64,000 nt of DNA, from the NCBI RefSeq assembly GCF_900107035.1, contig NZ_FNOJ01000004.1:181307-245306 (forward strand). The letters are read 5' to 3'. Made by a program: the position numbers and the translations under genes. How positions within the stretch are numbered: position 1 is the stretch's first letter; each line of letters starts with the position of its first letter. The DNA comes from Alicyclobacillus hesperidum (GTDB lineage: Bacteria > Bacillota > Bacilli > Alicyclobacillales > Alicyclobacillaceae). The notes beneath the pieces are model-generated. The model was not told the DNA's origin and did not search any database. It saw nothing but the letters and a program-made list of their open reading frames with translations. Below, one piece after another: positions 1 to 9,165 of the stretch.

Positions 1-1209
1 TATCTGTTGCCACAACACGATGGCGCTGCGCACAAGATGGCCGCGGGTGGCGAAGACATTGACTTTCCAAGCGACGCATTGGTCGACATCGAGCCCACGC
101 TGCACTGGCAAAAAGAGTCATGGACTTTGCAGGAGGCAGACGTTTCCACACTCAACCTCATCGGAGATGTCATTACCGAAGATGAGATTTGGGCCTGCAC
201 GACGTGTCGCAATTGCGAAGATCAGTGTCCCGTCGACAACGAGCACGTCGACAAGATTATCGACCTTCGCCGTTATCTCGTTTTGATGGAAGGAAGCATG
301 CCGAACGAGGCGAAACGCGCCATGCAAAACATCGAGCGGCAAGGAAATCCCTGGGGTCTCAGCCGCAATGAACGCAGTAACTGGACCAGCGGGCTCGATG
401 TTCCTGTACCGACGGTTCATGAAAATCCTGATTTTGAATACCTGCTGTTCGTCGGTTCCATGGGTTCTTACGATCGCCGAGTGCGCAAGGTCACACATGC
501 GTTTGTGCGGTTGTTGCACGAGGCTGGCGTCAACTTCGCCATCTTGGGTGACGAAGAAAACGGTTCGGGTGATACGCCGCGACGCCTTGGCAATGAAATG
601 CTGTTTCAGCAACTTGCCATGGAAAACATCGCGACGTTTCAACAATATGGCGTGCGCAAAATTGTCACCGCATGCCCACACACATTTAATACGTTGAAAA
701 ATGAATATCCCGAATTTGGGATGGAGGGAGTTGAAGTTTACCATCATACGCAGTTGCTTGCCGAATTAGTCAAGCAAGGCAAGTTGCGTCCAACCCATCG
801 CTTACACGAACGGGTGGTCTACCACGACGCGTGCTACCTGGGACGCTATAATGGCGTGTTCGACGCTCCAAGGGAGATTTTAGAAGCTATTCCTGGCGTC
901 GAATTGGTGGAAATGGAACGCAACCGAGAAAACGCCATGTGCTGCGGCGCTGGAGGCGGCCGCATGTGGATGGAGGAGACCAGGGGGAAGCGCATCAATT
1001 TAGCTCGCACGCAACAGGCCCTGGCAGTCAATCCAACCGTAATCGGAAGCGCTTGCCCGTATTGTCTCACGATGATGGAAGACGGGACGAAGCTCACCGA
1101 AACGGATGACACCGTAAAGGCGCGCGACGTCGCAGAACTTCTGGCGGCATCCGTATTTGCTGAGGATGTCCGGCAGAACAAGGAAGACGAGGAGGTAGGA
1201 GCTCGATGA
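1..1209 (+). CDS. fadF: FadF-like (Fe-S) oxidoreductase, 5' truncated
   Basis: The reading frame is open at base 1, so the N-terminus lies outside the window. The visible part has a ferredoxin-type 4Fe-4S motif (CTTCRNCEDQCP, bases about 196-231) and two cysteine-rich CCG-type modules, the second carrying CCGAGGG near base 940, as in heterodisulfide-reductase-like subunits. In Bacillus such a protein (FadF/YwjF) is linked to beta-oxidation and probably moves electrons from acyl-CoA dehydrogenase/ETF to the quinone pool. Its TGA overlaps the ATG of fadN (ATGA), so the two are translationally coupled. Function is inferred from motifs plus the fad neighbours. Confidence 0.8.
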   Translation, partial: YLLPQHDGAAHKMAAGGEDIDFPSDALVDIEPTLHWQKESWTLQEADVSTLNLIGDVITEDEIWACTTCRNCEDQCPVDNEHVDKIIDLRRYLVLMEGSMPNEAKRAMQNIERQGNPWGLSRNERSNWTSGLDVPVPTVHENPDFEYLLFVGSMGSYDRRVRKVTHAFVRLLHEAGVNFAILGDEENGSGDTPRRLGNEMLFQQLAMENIATFQQYGVRKIVTACPHTFNTLKNEYPEFGMEGVEVYHHTQLLAELVKQGKLRPTHRLHERVVYHDACYLGRYNGVFDAPREILEAIPGVELVEMERNRENAMCCGAGGGRMWMEETRGKRINLARTQQALAVNPTVIGSACPYCLTMMEDGTKLTETDDTVKARDVAELLAASVFAEDVRQNKEDEEVGAR

Positions 1210-3599
1210 GACACATTCGCAAAGCTGCCGTCATTGGCTCAGGCGTCATGGGTGCCGCTATCGCGGCGCACTTGGCCAACGTCGGAATTCCCTGCTTGTT
1301 GCTAGATTTGGTTCCGACTTCGCTCACCGCGGAAGAGGAGCGGCGCGGCTTGACGCTCGACCACCCGGCCGTGCGCAACCGTTTGGCGACACAGGCAATC
1401 GCCAGATTGCACAAAGCGAGCCCGGCGCCGCTGTATCGCCCCGAGTTTGCACAACGTATTCAACCAGGCAATTTGGAGGACGATCTCGCAAAAATTGCCG
1501 AGGTCGACTGGGTTATTGAGGTGATTGTTGAAAGCCTGGAGCCAAAGCGACAGTTACTTGAGCGCATTGAGCAGTATTGGCGCCCTGGAACGATTGTCAG
1601 CTCCAACACGTCAGGAATTTCGATCAACGAGATGGTTGCAGGGCGCAGTGACGCGTTCCGACGTAACTTCCTGGGAACGCATTTCTTTAATCCGCCGCGC
1701 TACATGAAGCTGCTCGAGGTTATTCCCGGCAGCGACACGGATCCAGAACTCGTCGACTTTATGGCTGATTTTGCAACCCGCAGGCTTGGTAAAGGCGTCG
1801 TGATCGCGAAAGACACGCCGAACTTTATTGCCAATCGAATTGGTACGTATGGACTGCTCGTGACATTTGAAGAAATGCAAAAGGGCGGCTTTTCCATCGA
1901 GGAAGTGGACGCTGTGACCGGGCCGGCGCTAGGGCGTCCGCGCAGTGCGACGTTCCGCACGCTCGATTTGGTCGGGATCGATACCTTTGTGCACGTTGCC
2001 TACAACGTCCACGCCCACGTATCTGATCCTGTGGAGCAACAGGCGTTCATCGTACCGGACGCAATTCGATCAATGGTCGAACGCGGGTGGCTTGGCGAGA
2101 AGTCGGGGCAAGGCTTCTACAAAAAGGTGAAAGATGGCGGGACGACTCGCATTCTATCTCTCGATCTGGCGACTATGGAATATCGCGAACAAGTCAAAGT
2201 GAAGTCTGCGTCGCTTGAGGCGGCCAAGGCTGCCAAAGGCGGAAAGGCGAAGGTACAGGCTTTGCTCGCGGGCAAAGACAAGTACGCGCAGCTGGCCTGG
2301 GACATCGTTAAGCGGGTATTGATTTATTCCGCCGAGAAGATGGGCGAGATCGCAAATTCGCCGCAAGACGTGGACGCTGCAATGCGATGGGGCTTCAATT
2401 GGGATCTCGGCCCATTCGAGTTGTGGGATGCCATCGGTCTCGTTCCCTCAGCAAAGCGGATGCAAGAAGAAGGCCTGACCTTGCCTGCGTGGGTGGAAGC
2501 CTGGATCGCCGAAGGGCACAAGGCGTTCTATGAGGAGCGTGAAGGCGCTGTCTATATGCCTGTGGGCGGAATGTCTGCTCCTGTACAGGTTCCTGCCGGT
2601 GTCATCGATCTCGCGTCTCTCAAACAGGTCGGCCGGGTCGTGAAACAGAATGCTGGTGCGAGCCTCGTCGACCTCGGCGATGGCGTGGCGTGCCTCGAGT
2701 TCCACTCGCAGAATAACGCAATTGGTCCGGATATTCTCGCGATGATCGAACAAAGCGTAAGCATTGTAGAGCGCGAGTTCCAAGGTATGGTGATTGCCAA
2801 TCAGGGCCGCAACTTCTGTGTTGGCGCCAATCTCATGTTGATGCTGATGGCCGCACAGGAAGGTGACTGGGACGAGATCGACTTGTCTGTGCGCATGTTC
2901 CATAAGGCCATGACGACGCTTCGCTATTCGGCGGTGCCAGTGGTTGCAGCGCCGCACAGGATGACCCTCGGTGGCGGTGTGGAAGTATGTCTTGCTTCGT
3001 CCCGCGTATTGCCGTCTGCTGAAACGTATTTCGGGCTGGTCGAAGTCGGTGTGGGACTGATTCCTGCAGGGGGTGGCTGCAAAGAAACCGCTCGTCGCGT
3101 GTCCGAGTCGGTCTCTGCTGATGAGGATCTGGTGCCACATCTGGCACGGATGTTCCAGACCATCGGCACGGCTAAAGTTTCGACCAGCGGCGATGACGCC
3201 TTGGCGATGGGGTGGCTCTCCGAGAATGATCGCGTGATCGTCAACGGCGACCTACAAATTGCCGCGGCCAAAGCAGAAGTGCTACGCATGGCGGAACACG
3301 GTTACACGCCACCTGTGCGCGACGCGCGCATTCGCGTGGCTGGTGCCGACGGCAAGGCGGTCTTGCAGATGGCGGCACGCGGCATGTGGCAAAGCGGTTA
3401 CATTTCCGATCACGATTTGCTCATTGTGAACAAACTGGCACATGTTTTGGCGGGCGGGGACGTTCCAGCGGACTCACTGGTCAGCGAGTCGTATCTGCTT
3501 GACCTTGAGCGCGAGGCGTTTGTCAGCTTGTGTGGTGAACCGAAAACACAGGAACGTATGCAATACATGCTCGCGAAAGGAAAGCCGCTTCGCAACTAA
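1206..3599 (+). CDS. fadN: 3-hydroxyacyl-CoA dehydrogenase / enoyl-CoA hydratase FadN
   Basis: This 797-residue protein is close in length to B. subtilis FadN (about 790). The N-terminal half is an NAD-dependent 3-hydroxyacyl-CoA dehydrogenase with a Rossmann motif at residues 10-20 (GSGVMGAAIA) and the HFFNPP segment near residue 160. The C-terminal third is a crotonase-fold enoyl-CoA hydratase (NFCVGANL near residue 540). It performs the hydration and second oxidation of beta-oxidation in the cytoplasm. The ATG overlaps the fadF stop; fadA follows after 31 bp with its own ribosome site. This dehydrogenase-first domain order is the bacillar arrangement, reversed relative to proteobacterial FadB. 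Confidence 0.93.
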   Translation: MRHIRKAAVIGSGVMGAAIAAHLANVGIPCLLLDLVPTSLTAEEERRGLTLDHPAVRNRLATQAIARLHKASPAPLYRPEFAQRIQPGNLEDDLAKIAEVDWVIEVIVESLEPKRQLLERIEQYWRPGTIVSSNTSGISINEMVAGRSDAFRRNFLGTHFFNPPRYMKLLEVIPGSDTDPELVDFMADFATRRLGKGVVIAKDTPNFIANRIGTYGLLVTFEEMQKGGFSIEEVDAVTGPALGRPRSATFRTLDLVGIDTFVHVAYNVHAHVSDPVEQQAFIVPDAIRSMVERGWLGEKSGQGFYKKVKDGGTTRILSLDLATMEYREQVKVKSASLEAAKAAKGGKAKVQALLAGKDKYAQLAWDIVKRVLIYSAEKMGEIANSPQDVDAAMRWGFNWDLGPFELWDAIGLVPSAKRMQEEGLTLPAWVEAWIAEGHKAFYEEREGAVYMPVGGMSAPVQVPAGVIDLASLKQVGRVVKQNAGASLVDLGDGVACLEFHSQNNAIGPDILAMIEQSVSIVEREFQGMVIANQGRNFCVGANLMLMLMAAQEGDWDEIDLSVRMFHKAMTTLRYSAVPVVAAPHRMTLGGGVEVCLASSRVLPSAETYFGLVEVGVGLIPAGGGCKETARRVSESVSADEDLVPHLARMFQTIGTAKVSTSGDDALAMGWLSENDRVIVNGDLQIAAAKAEVLRMAEHGYTPPVRDARIRVAGADGKAVLQMAARGMWQSGYISDHDLLIVNKLAHVLAGGDVPADSLVSESYLLDLEREAFVSLCGEPKTQERMQYMLAKGKPLRN

Positions 3600-3630
3600 T
3601 GAAGTGTTCGGAAAAAGGAGAGTGACAGAT

Positions 3631-4815
3631 ATGCGGGAAGCAGTGATTGTTTCCGTTGCGAGAACGCCAGTTGGCAAGGCGAAGCGCGGTCTGTTCGCGC
3701 ACACGCGCGTCGAGGACTTAGGCAAAGTGGCCATTCAGGCTGCTTTATCGCGTGCTCCCGGGCTGGATCCGGCGGAGGTCGAGGATGTCGTCATCGGTTG
3801 TGCGATGCCAGAAGGCGAGCAAGGTCTGAACGTCGCGCGCATCATTTCACTGTACAGCGGTTTGCCGCAATCCGTGCCCGCGGTCACCGTCAACCGCTTT
3901 TGCTCGTCTGGGCTGCAAGCCATCGCGCAGGCGGCTGAAAGAGTCATGCTCGGGCACGCGGAAGTGGCCATTGGCGGCGGCGTAGAGAGCATGAGTCACG
4001 TGCCCATGACAGGCTTTAAGCCGGCCCCGCATCCTGGGATCTTGACCGAGATGCCCGACGTTTACATTGCCATGGGCCATACGGCGGAAAACGTCGCCAG
4101 ACGCTTCGGGGTCAGCCGCGATGATCAGGATGAATTTTCCTATCAAAGTCACCAGAAGGCGTACGCTGCACAGCAGGCGGGCAAATTTGATGAAGAAATT
4201 GCACCGGTTGATACCAAGGTGTATGGAATCGACGACAACGGACGGCCATGGTCGCGCGATGTTCACGTCACTCAGGATGAAGGTGTACGTAAGGACACGA
4301 CACCAGAAGCATTGGCGTCATTGCGACCGGCGTTTGCACGCGGTGGCAGCGTGACGGCCGGCAATTCGTCGCAAATGAGCGACGGCGCGGCAGCGGCTGT
4401 CATCATGAGCGCCGAGCGCGCACAGGCACTCGGGCTAAAGCCACTTGCGACATTTCGCAGCTTTGCGGTGACCGGATGCGATCCGGCGGTGATGGGCATC
4501 GGTCCTGTGGGCGCCATTCCGAAAGCCTTGAGGCTTGCCGGAATTTCACTTGCCGATGTCGACCTTTTCGAAATCAATGAAGCGTTTGCTGCACAATGTG
4601 TGCAAGTAATGCGTGCACTTGAGATTGACCCGGCGAAGGTCAATGTCAACGGTGGCGCCATTGCCCTAGGCCATCCACTTGGCTGCACGGGCGCCAAACT
4701 GACGGCGACGCTCGTTCACGAACTGCGCCGGCGCGGCGGTGGTTATGGCGTCGTGTCGATGTGCATCGGCGGCGGCATGGGTGCGGCCGGCGTATTTGAA
4801 GTACACCGGGCATAA
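3631..4815 (+). CDS. fadA: acetyl-CoA C-acyltransferase (thiolase) FadA
   Basis: This 394-residue thiolase catalyses CoA-dependent cleavage of 3-ketoacyl-CoA, the last step of beta-oxidation. The nucleophilic cysteine is in VNRFCSSGLQAI, the histidine in GGAIALGHPLG and the second cysteine in SMCIGGGMG. The ATG at 3631 is preceded by GGAAAAAGGAG; an in-frame upstream extension to 3442 would run inside fadN and is rejected. Gene order fadN-fadA-fadE matches the Bacillus operon. Confidence 0.94.
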   Translation: MREAVIVSVARTPVGKAKRGLFAHTRVEDLGKVAIQAALSRAPGLDPAEVEDVVIGCAMPEGEQGLNVARIISLYSGLPQSVPAVTVNRFCSSGLQAIAQAAERVMLGHAEVAIGGGVESMSHVPMTGFKPAPHPGILTEMPDVYIAMGHTAENVARRFGVSRDDQDEFSYQSHQKAYAAQQAGKFDEEIAPVDTKVYGIDDNGRPWSRDVHVTQDEGVRKDTTPEALASLRPAFARGGSVTAGNSSQMSDGAAAAVIMSAERAQALGLKPLATFRSFAVTGCDPAVMGIGPVGAIPKALRLAGISLADVDLFEINEAFAAQCVQVMRALEIDPAKVNVNGGAIALGHPLGCTGAKLTATLVHELRRRGGGYGVVSMCIGGGMGAAGVFEVHRA

Positions 4816-4867
4816 GGCGACTTGCTTCAATATCCCACTATGTACGTAATAAAGGAGAGGTTTTGCG

Positions 4868-6649
4868 ATGGCAAATAAGACACTTGCGATTGGCGGCGGA
4901 TTTATTATTGAAGATACCGATCCGAATTCCATTGTTACGCCGGAATCGTTGACGGACGAGCAACGCATGATCGCCGAGACGACAACCAGTTTTGTCGAGG
5001 CAGAGGTCTCCCCGCATCAGGAGCAAATTGAAGGATTGGACTATGAGCTGACCGTCAAACTGCTGCGCAAAGCCGGCGAAATCGGCTTATTGTCGACGGA
5101 AATTCCAGAAGCATACGGTGGTCTTGGCCTCGACAAAATGAGCGCAACGCTCATCAACGAGCGGGTATCCAAAGCAGGATCGTTCGGGCTTTCGCTCGGT
5201 GCTCACACAGGCATTGGCACGTTGCCGATTGTCTACTTTGGCAACGAACAGCAAAAGCAGAAGTACTTGCCGAAGCTCGCCACCGGTGAATGGATTGCCG
5301 CGTACTGTTTGACGGAGCCTTCGTCAGGTTCGGATGCGCTGGGCGCGAAGACGACGGCGCGCTTGTCGGACGACGGCAAGTATTACATTTTAAATGGCAC
5401 CAAACAGTTCATCACGAACGCTGGTTTTGCGGACGTATTCGTCGTGTACGCAAAAGTCGATGGGAAACTGTTTAGCACCTTTATTGTCGAACGCACGATG
5501 CCTGGCGTGAGCGTCGGTCCTGAAGAGCAGAAGATGGGTATTAAGGGATCATCAACCCGCCAGTTGATCCTTGAAGATGTGCATGTGCCGGTTGAAAATC
5601 TGTTGTATGAGGTCGGCAAAGGCCACCAGATCGCGTTCAACATTCTGAATATCGGACGTTTCAAGTTGGCTGCGGGTGCTGTTGGCGGATCGAAGGATGC
5701 TATCGAATTGGCGGCTCATTACGCGAATGAACGCCAGCAATTTGGACGCAAGATTTCCTCGTTCCCACTGATTCAGCAAAAGCTTGCGCGCATGAACACG
5801 CGGACATTTGTGCTTGAAAGTGTGGTCTATCGCACAGCAGGCCTGCTCGATGCGGCTTTGGCAGACGTCGATGTAACAGGGCCAAACGCAGGCATGCTGT
5901 CGGCAAAGGCCATCGCCGAGTACGCGATTGAGTGCTCCATCAACAAAGTGTTTGCTTCGGAGACGCTCGACTATGTCGTCGACGAAGCGTTGCAGATTCA
6001 TGGCGGTTACGGCTTTATCAAGGAGTACAAGGTCGAACGCATGTATCGCGACTCGCGGATCAACCGCATTTTCGAAGGAACCAACGAAATCAACCGCCTA
6101 TTGATTCCGGGAACGATGCTGCGCCGTGCCATGAAGGGTGAACTGCCACTCTTACAAAAGGCACAGGCTCTGCAGGCAGAGTTGATGCAGATGACGCCGG
6201 CGCTCTCGGCACCAGAAGGAACGCTTGCCGAAGAGGCACAGTACATCGCCAATGCGAAGCGCATCTTCCTCATGGTGGGTGGGCTTGCTGCACAGGCATT
6301 TCAACAACGGGTTGACGAAGAGCAAGAGGTGCTCTCCAACCTCGCAGACATTGCTATACTGACGTTTGCCATGGAAAGCGCGTGGTTGCGCACGATGCAG
6401 CACGTCGAGCGCGCAGGCGAAGGCGCGTGTGCCAACGCGATCGCGATGACCAAGGCGTTTGCGTACGAATCGTTGGGCGAGATCGAGCGGTTGGCGAAGG
6501 AATGCTTGGCGCGCATCGAGCAAGGAGATGCCTTACGCATGCAGTTGTCGGTGGTCAAACGGCTTGCGCGCCGCACAGAGCTCGACATCATCGGCCTGGA
6601 ACGCGAAATTGGCCGTGCCGTGGTCGACGCAGAACAATACGTATGCTGA
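4868..6649 (+). CDS. fadE: acyl-CoA dehydrogenase FadE
   Basis: The 593-residue length matches B. subtilis FadE (YusJ, about 594). It is an FAD flavoenzyme that introduces the trans-2 double bond in acyl-CoA. It shows the acyl-CoA dehydrogenase N-terminal and middle domains (YCLTEPSSGSDA near residue 145), IHGGYGFIKEY, and FEGTNEINR, whose glutamate is in the catalytic-base position of the family. The roughly 170-residue C-terminal extension is typical of this long bacillar subgroup. The start has AAAGGAGAGG upstream. Electrons would pass to ETF and probably the FadF-like protein at the head of the operon. Confidence 0.93.
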   Translation: MANKTLAIGGGFIIEDTDPNSIVTPESLTDEQRMIAETTTSFVEAEVSPHQEQIEGLDYELTVKLLRKAGEIGLLSTEIPEAYGGLGLDKMSATLINERVSKAGSFGLSLGAHTGIGTLPIVYFGNEQQKQKYLPKLATGEWIAAYCLTEPSSGSDALGAKTTARLSDDGKYYILNGTKQFITNAGFADVFVVYAKVDGKLFSTFIVERTMPGVSVGPEEQKMGIKGSSTRQLILEDVHVPVENLLYEVGKGHQIAFNILNIGRFKLAAGAVGGSKDAIELAAHYANERQQFGRKISSFPLIQQKLARMNTRTFVLESVVYRTAGLLDAALADVDVTGPNAGMLSAKAIAEYAIECSINKVFASETLDYVVDEALQIHGGYGFIKEYKVERMYRDSRINRIFEGTNEINRLLIPGTMLRRAMKGELPLLQKAQALQAELMQMTPALSAPEGTLAEEAQYIANAKRIFLMVGGLAAQAFQQRVDEEQEVLSNLADIAILTFAMESAWLRTMQHVERAGEGACANAIAMTKAFAYESLGEIERLAKECLARIEQGDALRMQLSVVKRLARRTELDIIGLEREIGRAVVDAEQYVC

Positions 6650-6678
6650 CGCGAACGGTTGGAGAGGATGGTGAGCTC

Positions 6679-8316
6679 ATGGAGAAAACTTGGTTAGCAC
6701 ATTATCCGGAGGAAGTCCCAAGCTCGTTTGCCTATCCTAAGGAAAACTTGGCGTCTTTCCTCGTTCACTCCGCGCAACGGTTTCCGGACAACCCGGCTAT
6801 CTGGTTCTTCGGACATACGATGAGCTACCGCGAACTCCTTGACGCTTGCTGTCGTTTTGCCAATGCCGTGCGAGCACTCCCCCTTGTTAAGGGGGAGCGG
6901 CTCGCCATCATGTTGCCCAATTGCCCACAAGCCGTAATCGCCTATTATGGTGCCTTGCTGGCAGGTCTCGTGGTCGTCCAAAACAACCCGATGTATACCG
7001 AGCGAGAGTTGAAACACCAGTTGCAGGACTGCGGTGCAAAGGCGTTGGTCACGCTCGATGAGTTGTGCCCAAAGGTTGAGCACATTCGGCACGAAACGGA
7101 TCTGCAACACGTCATTGTAACATCGATGCGAGACTATCTGCCGTCGGGGACGCCGCTTGCGCAATCCCCATCGCTTACAGAGCAAAACGGCGTTATATTG
7201 TGGCAAATCTTACTTCGGCAAGGAGCTTCGGAGCTACCGCGGATCGAGATCGACGCGGCGGAGGATATTGCACTGATTCAGTATACGGGCGGAACGACGG
7301 GCGTCGCCAAAGGAGCCATGTTGACGCATCTGAATCTGGTTGCCAATACGATACAAAGTGCCCTGTGGTCGTATAAATTGCGGGATGGTCAAGAACGGTA
7401 CTTGGGAGCTTTGCCTTTCTTCCACGTTTTTGGTATGACCGTTTTGATGAATCAAGCCATGTATAAGGCGGGCATGCTGATTCTCGTGCCTAGATTTCAA
7501 GCGAAAGATGTGCTGCGCTTCATCCATGAATTTAAGCCAACCGTCTTTCCGGGGACGCCGACCATGTACATTGCGCTCATGAATCACCCTGACGTCGGTC
7601 AGTATGATCTTTCGTCAATCGAAATATGTGTGAGTGGAGCGGCTCCTTTGCCACTCGAAGTGCAAGCGCAGTTTGAACGTTTGACCGGCGGCAAACTGGT
7701 GGAGGGCTATGGCTTGACAGAAGCTTCGCCCATCACGCATGCGAACAACTTCTGGGGCGAGCGTAAAAATGGTTCAATCGGTATCCCATTTCCTGACACG
7801 GAGGCGCGTATCGTCGACGAAAATGGAAACGATGTGGCGGCAGGGGAAATCGGTGAATTGGTGGTACGCGGTCCGCAGGTGATGAAGGGCTATTGGAATA
7901 AGCCTGCTGAAACCGCTTCCGTTCTCCGCGATGGCTGGCTCTTTACAGGAGATATCGGTAAGATGGATGAGAACGGCTTTTTCTATATCGTCGATCGCAA
8001 AAAGGATGTCATCATCGCGGGCGGTTATAACATTTATCCGCGCGAGATCGAAGAGATATTGTACGAGCATCCGGCGGTCGCCGAAGCGGCCGTGGTCGGG
8101 GTCACAGATTCGTATCGCGGGCAGACGGTCAAGGCGTTTATTCAACTCAAGCCAGGCCAACAGGTGACGGCTGAAGAAATGGACGCATGGTGTCGAGCGA
8201 ATTTGGCTGCCTATAAGGTGCCGCGGGCCTACGAATTTCGAGAATCCCTACCGAAGTCCGCAGTGGGCAAGATTTTACGCCGCGAACTTACCGAAGAAAG
8301 CAAACAAAATGCATAA
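6679..8316 (+). CDS. lcfA: long-chain fatty-acid--CoA ligase
   Basis: This is an ANL-superfamily adenylate-forming ligase of 545 residues that activates fatty acids with ATP and CoA. Motifs are the AMP-binding loop YTGGTTGVAKGAM, VEGYGLTEASP, the GGYNIYPREIEE hinge region and the catalytic lysine in PKSAVGKILRREL near the C-terminus. The start at 6679 (MEKTWLAHYP) follows GGAGAGG; the frame stays open upstream to 6382, but that part overlaps fadE and has a shadow-like composition. The gene lies 29 bp after fadE and supplies its substrate. The lcfA name is a family-level assignment, since other FadD-type names would fit. Confidence 0.9.
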   Translation: MEKTWLAHYPEEVPSSFAYPKENLASFLVHSAQRFPDNPAIWFFGHTMSYRELLDACCRFANAVRALPLVKGERLAIMLPNCPQAVIAYYGALLAGLVVVQNNPMYTERELKHQLQDCGAKALVTLDELCPKVEHIRHETDLQHVIVTSMRDYLPSGTPLAQSPSLTEQNGVILWQILLRQGASELPRIEIDAAEDIALIQYTGGTTGVAKGAMLTHLNLVANTIQSALWSYKLRDGQERYLGALPFFHVFGMTVLMNQAMYKAGMLILVPRFQAKDVLRFIHEFKPTVFPGTPTMYIALMNHPDVGQYDLSSIEICVSGAAPLPLEVQAQFERLTGGKLVEGYGLTEASPITHANNFWGERKNGSIGIPFPDTEARIVDENGNDVAAGEIGELVVRGPQVMKGYWNKPAETASVLRDGWLFTGDIGKMDENGFFYIVDRKKDVIIAGGYNIYPREIEEILYEHPAVAEAAVVGVTDSYRGQTVKAFIQLKPGQQVTAEEMDAWCRANLAAYKVPRAYEFRESLPKSAVGKILRRELTEESKQNA

Positions 8317-8328
8317 GGGGAGGATGAG

Positions 8329-8757
8329 ATGCGGTCGTCGATGAATCCGCACGGCGTTGATCCTCTGGTTCTGGAGCGCACTGCGGCGGGAACTTTTTCC
8401 GATTACACGGGAATCCGTGTTACCGCTATTGGAGAGAACGAGATCGAAGCAGAACTGGAGATTCGTCCTCATCATCTCAACGTGGCAGGTATCTTGCACG
8501 GGGGCGTTCATGCGACGTTGCTCGATTCGTTGATGGGGGTATTGGTGATTTTGCAGTACCCAGAGGATCCGGTTGTAACCACCAACCTCAACGTACACTT
8601 CACCGAACCGGTCTCGGAAGGTACACTGCGTGCGAAGGCTGCCTTTGTCCACCGCGGCGGACGCACGATGACAGTAGAGGGACATGTCCATAGCGATGAT
8701 GGCAGGTTATGCGCATTTGCCACGGGCACGTTCCGCGTCCTACACAAGTCGACGTAA
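8329..8757 (+). CDS. PaaI/hotdog-fold acyl-CoA thioesterase
   Basis: This 142-residue single hotdog domain has the PaaI-type signature NVAGILHGGVHATLLDS near residues 48-64 (HGG loop followed by an acidic residue). It is predicted to hydrolyse acyl- or aryl-CoA esters and release free CoA. It starts 12 bp after the acyl-CoA ligase behind GGGGAGG and is the last gene of the beta-oxidation operon, followed by a 13-bp stem. A housekeeping role recycling CoA from dead-end acyl-CoAs is inferred from position; the substrate cannot be read from sequence. Confidence 0.82.
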   Translation: MRSSMNPHGVDPLVLERTAAGTFSDYTGIRVTAIGENEIEAELEIRPHHLNVAGILHGGVHATLLDSLMGVLVILQYPEDPVVTTNLNVHFTEPVSEGTLRAKAAFVHRGGRTMTVEGHVHSDDGRLCAFATGTFRVLHKST

Positions 8758-8771
8758 TGCCATACGTTGCG

Positions 8772-8780
8772 TTATCCACA
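8772..8780 (+). promoter_or_regulatory. consensus DnaA box upstream of nrdA
   Basis: TTATCCACA is an exact match to the canonical DnaA 9-mer. It abuts the terminator stem of the fad operon and lies about 85 bp upstream of the NrdR box pair of the RNR operon. In E. coli the nrdAB promoter is DnaA-controlled, so a role is possible, but a single 9-mer can occur by chance. Confidence 0.35.
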
Positions 8781-8809
8781 AGCGCGAGCGGAACTGTCCG
8801 CTCGCGCTT
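8780..8809 (+). terminator. stem-loop ending the fad operon
   Basis: This is a 13-bp perfect stem (AAGCGCGAGCGGA with its complement) and a 4-nt loop, 22 bp after the thioesterase stop. The uridine run after it is poor (TTCGTCG), so termination may be weak or bidirectional. Confidence 0.6.
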
Positions 8810-8830
8810 CGTCGTCCGCATTGCTTACAC

Positions 8831-8863
8831 ATATACCGCAAATATACCGCAAATATACCGCAA
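8831..8863 (+). repeat. three tandem 11-bp repeats
   Basis: The unit ATATACCGCAA occurs three times in perfect tandem (8831-8841, 8842-8852, 8853-8863), a period of about one helical turn. The third unit overlaps the degenerate upstream NrdR box. The phasing suggests cooperative protein binding on one DNA face. Confidence 0.75.
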
Positions 8864-8902
8864 ACTTGGTTGTCGAGACTTGTAATACACTATATCTAGT
8901 GT
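8856..8902 (+). promoter_or_regulatory. NrdR box pair of the nrd operon
   Basis: The sequence at 8887-8902, ACACTATATCTAGTGT, is a near-perfect 16-bp NrdR box (consensus acaCwAtATaTwGtgt). A degenerate second box begins at 8856, exactly 31 bp upstream start to start, which is the known NrdR pair spacing. NrdR is the ATP/dATP-sensing repressor of RNR operons, and the downstream genes are nrdA-nrdB. The upstream box keeps only a few consensus positions and is recognised mainly by spacing. Confidence 0.75.
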
Positions 8903-8936
8903 TAATCTCATTCTGCAAACCACAATTACATAGACG

Positions 8937-9109
8937 AATCCTGGTGCTCGCAAATCGCGAGTGAAAAGGGAATCCAGTGGAAAGCTGGAACGGTCCTCGC
9001 CACGGTGATGTTCGATGTGCAAGCTATGGCTTTCAGCCAGCCACTCCGTCCTTGATGGGGGAAGGCGCTTTGGCACAGATGAGACTCAGTCCGGAGACCT
9101 GCCAGGATT
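8937..9109 (+). ncRNA. cobalamin (AdoCbl) riboswitch aptamer
   Basis: The leader contains the B12-box match AGTCCGGAGACCTGCC at 9088-9103. The conserved upstream block GGGAATCCAGTGGAAAGC starts near 8969, followed by CGGTCCTCGCCACGGTGATG. An 8-bp P1 stem closes the aptamer: AATCCTGG (8937-8944) pairs with CCAGGATT (9102-9109). The aptamer precedes nrdA by about 170 nt and a terminator lies between them, so bound cobalamin is predicted to switch the whole nrdAB-cobQ-cbiB-cobD operon off. Confidence 0.9.
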
Positions 9110-9165
9110 GGTTGTGCATCACTCCCACGAGGGATTGGGAAGGGGCGATGGACGTGAAAACACGT

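Noticed and set aside
118..747. 209-codon minus-strand frame inside the FadF-like gene
   Set aside because: It is a shadow of a high-GC coding frame, with no ribosome site and a composition unlike a protein family.
2448..3140. 230-codon minus-strand frame inside fadN
   Set aside because: It is antisense to the hydratase domain, histidine- and arginine-rich as expected of a shadow frame, and has no motif.
6382..6678. 99-codon N-terminal extension of the acyl-CoA ligase
   Set aside because: The extension lies almost wholly inside fadE in another frame, is arginine-rich, and a good ribosome site precedes the ATG at 6679.
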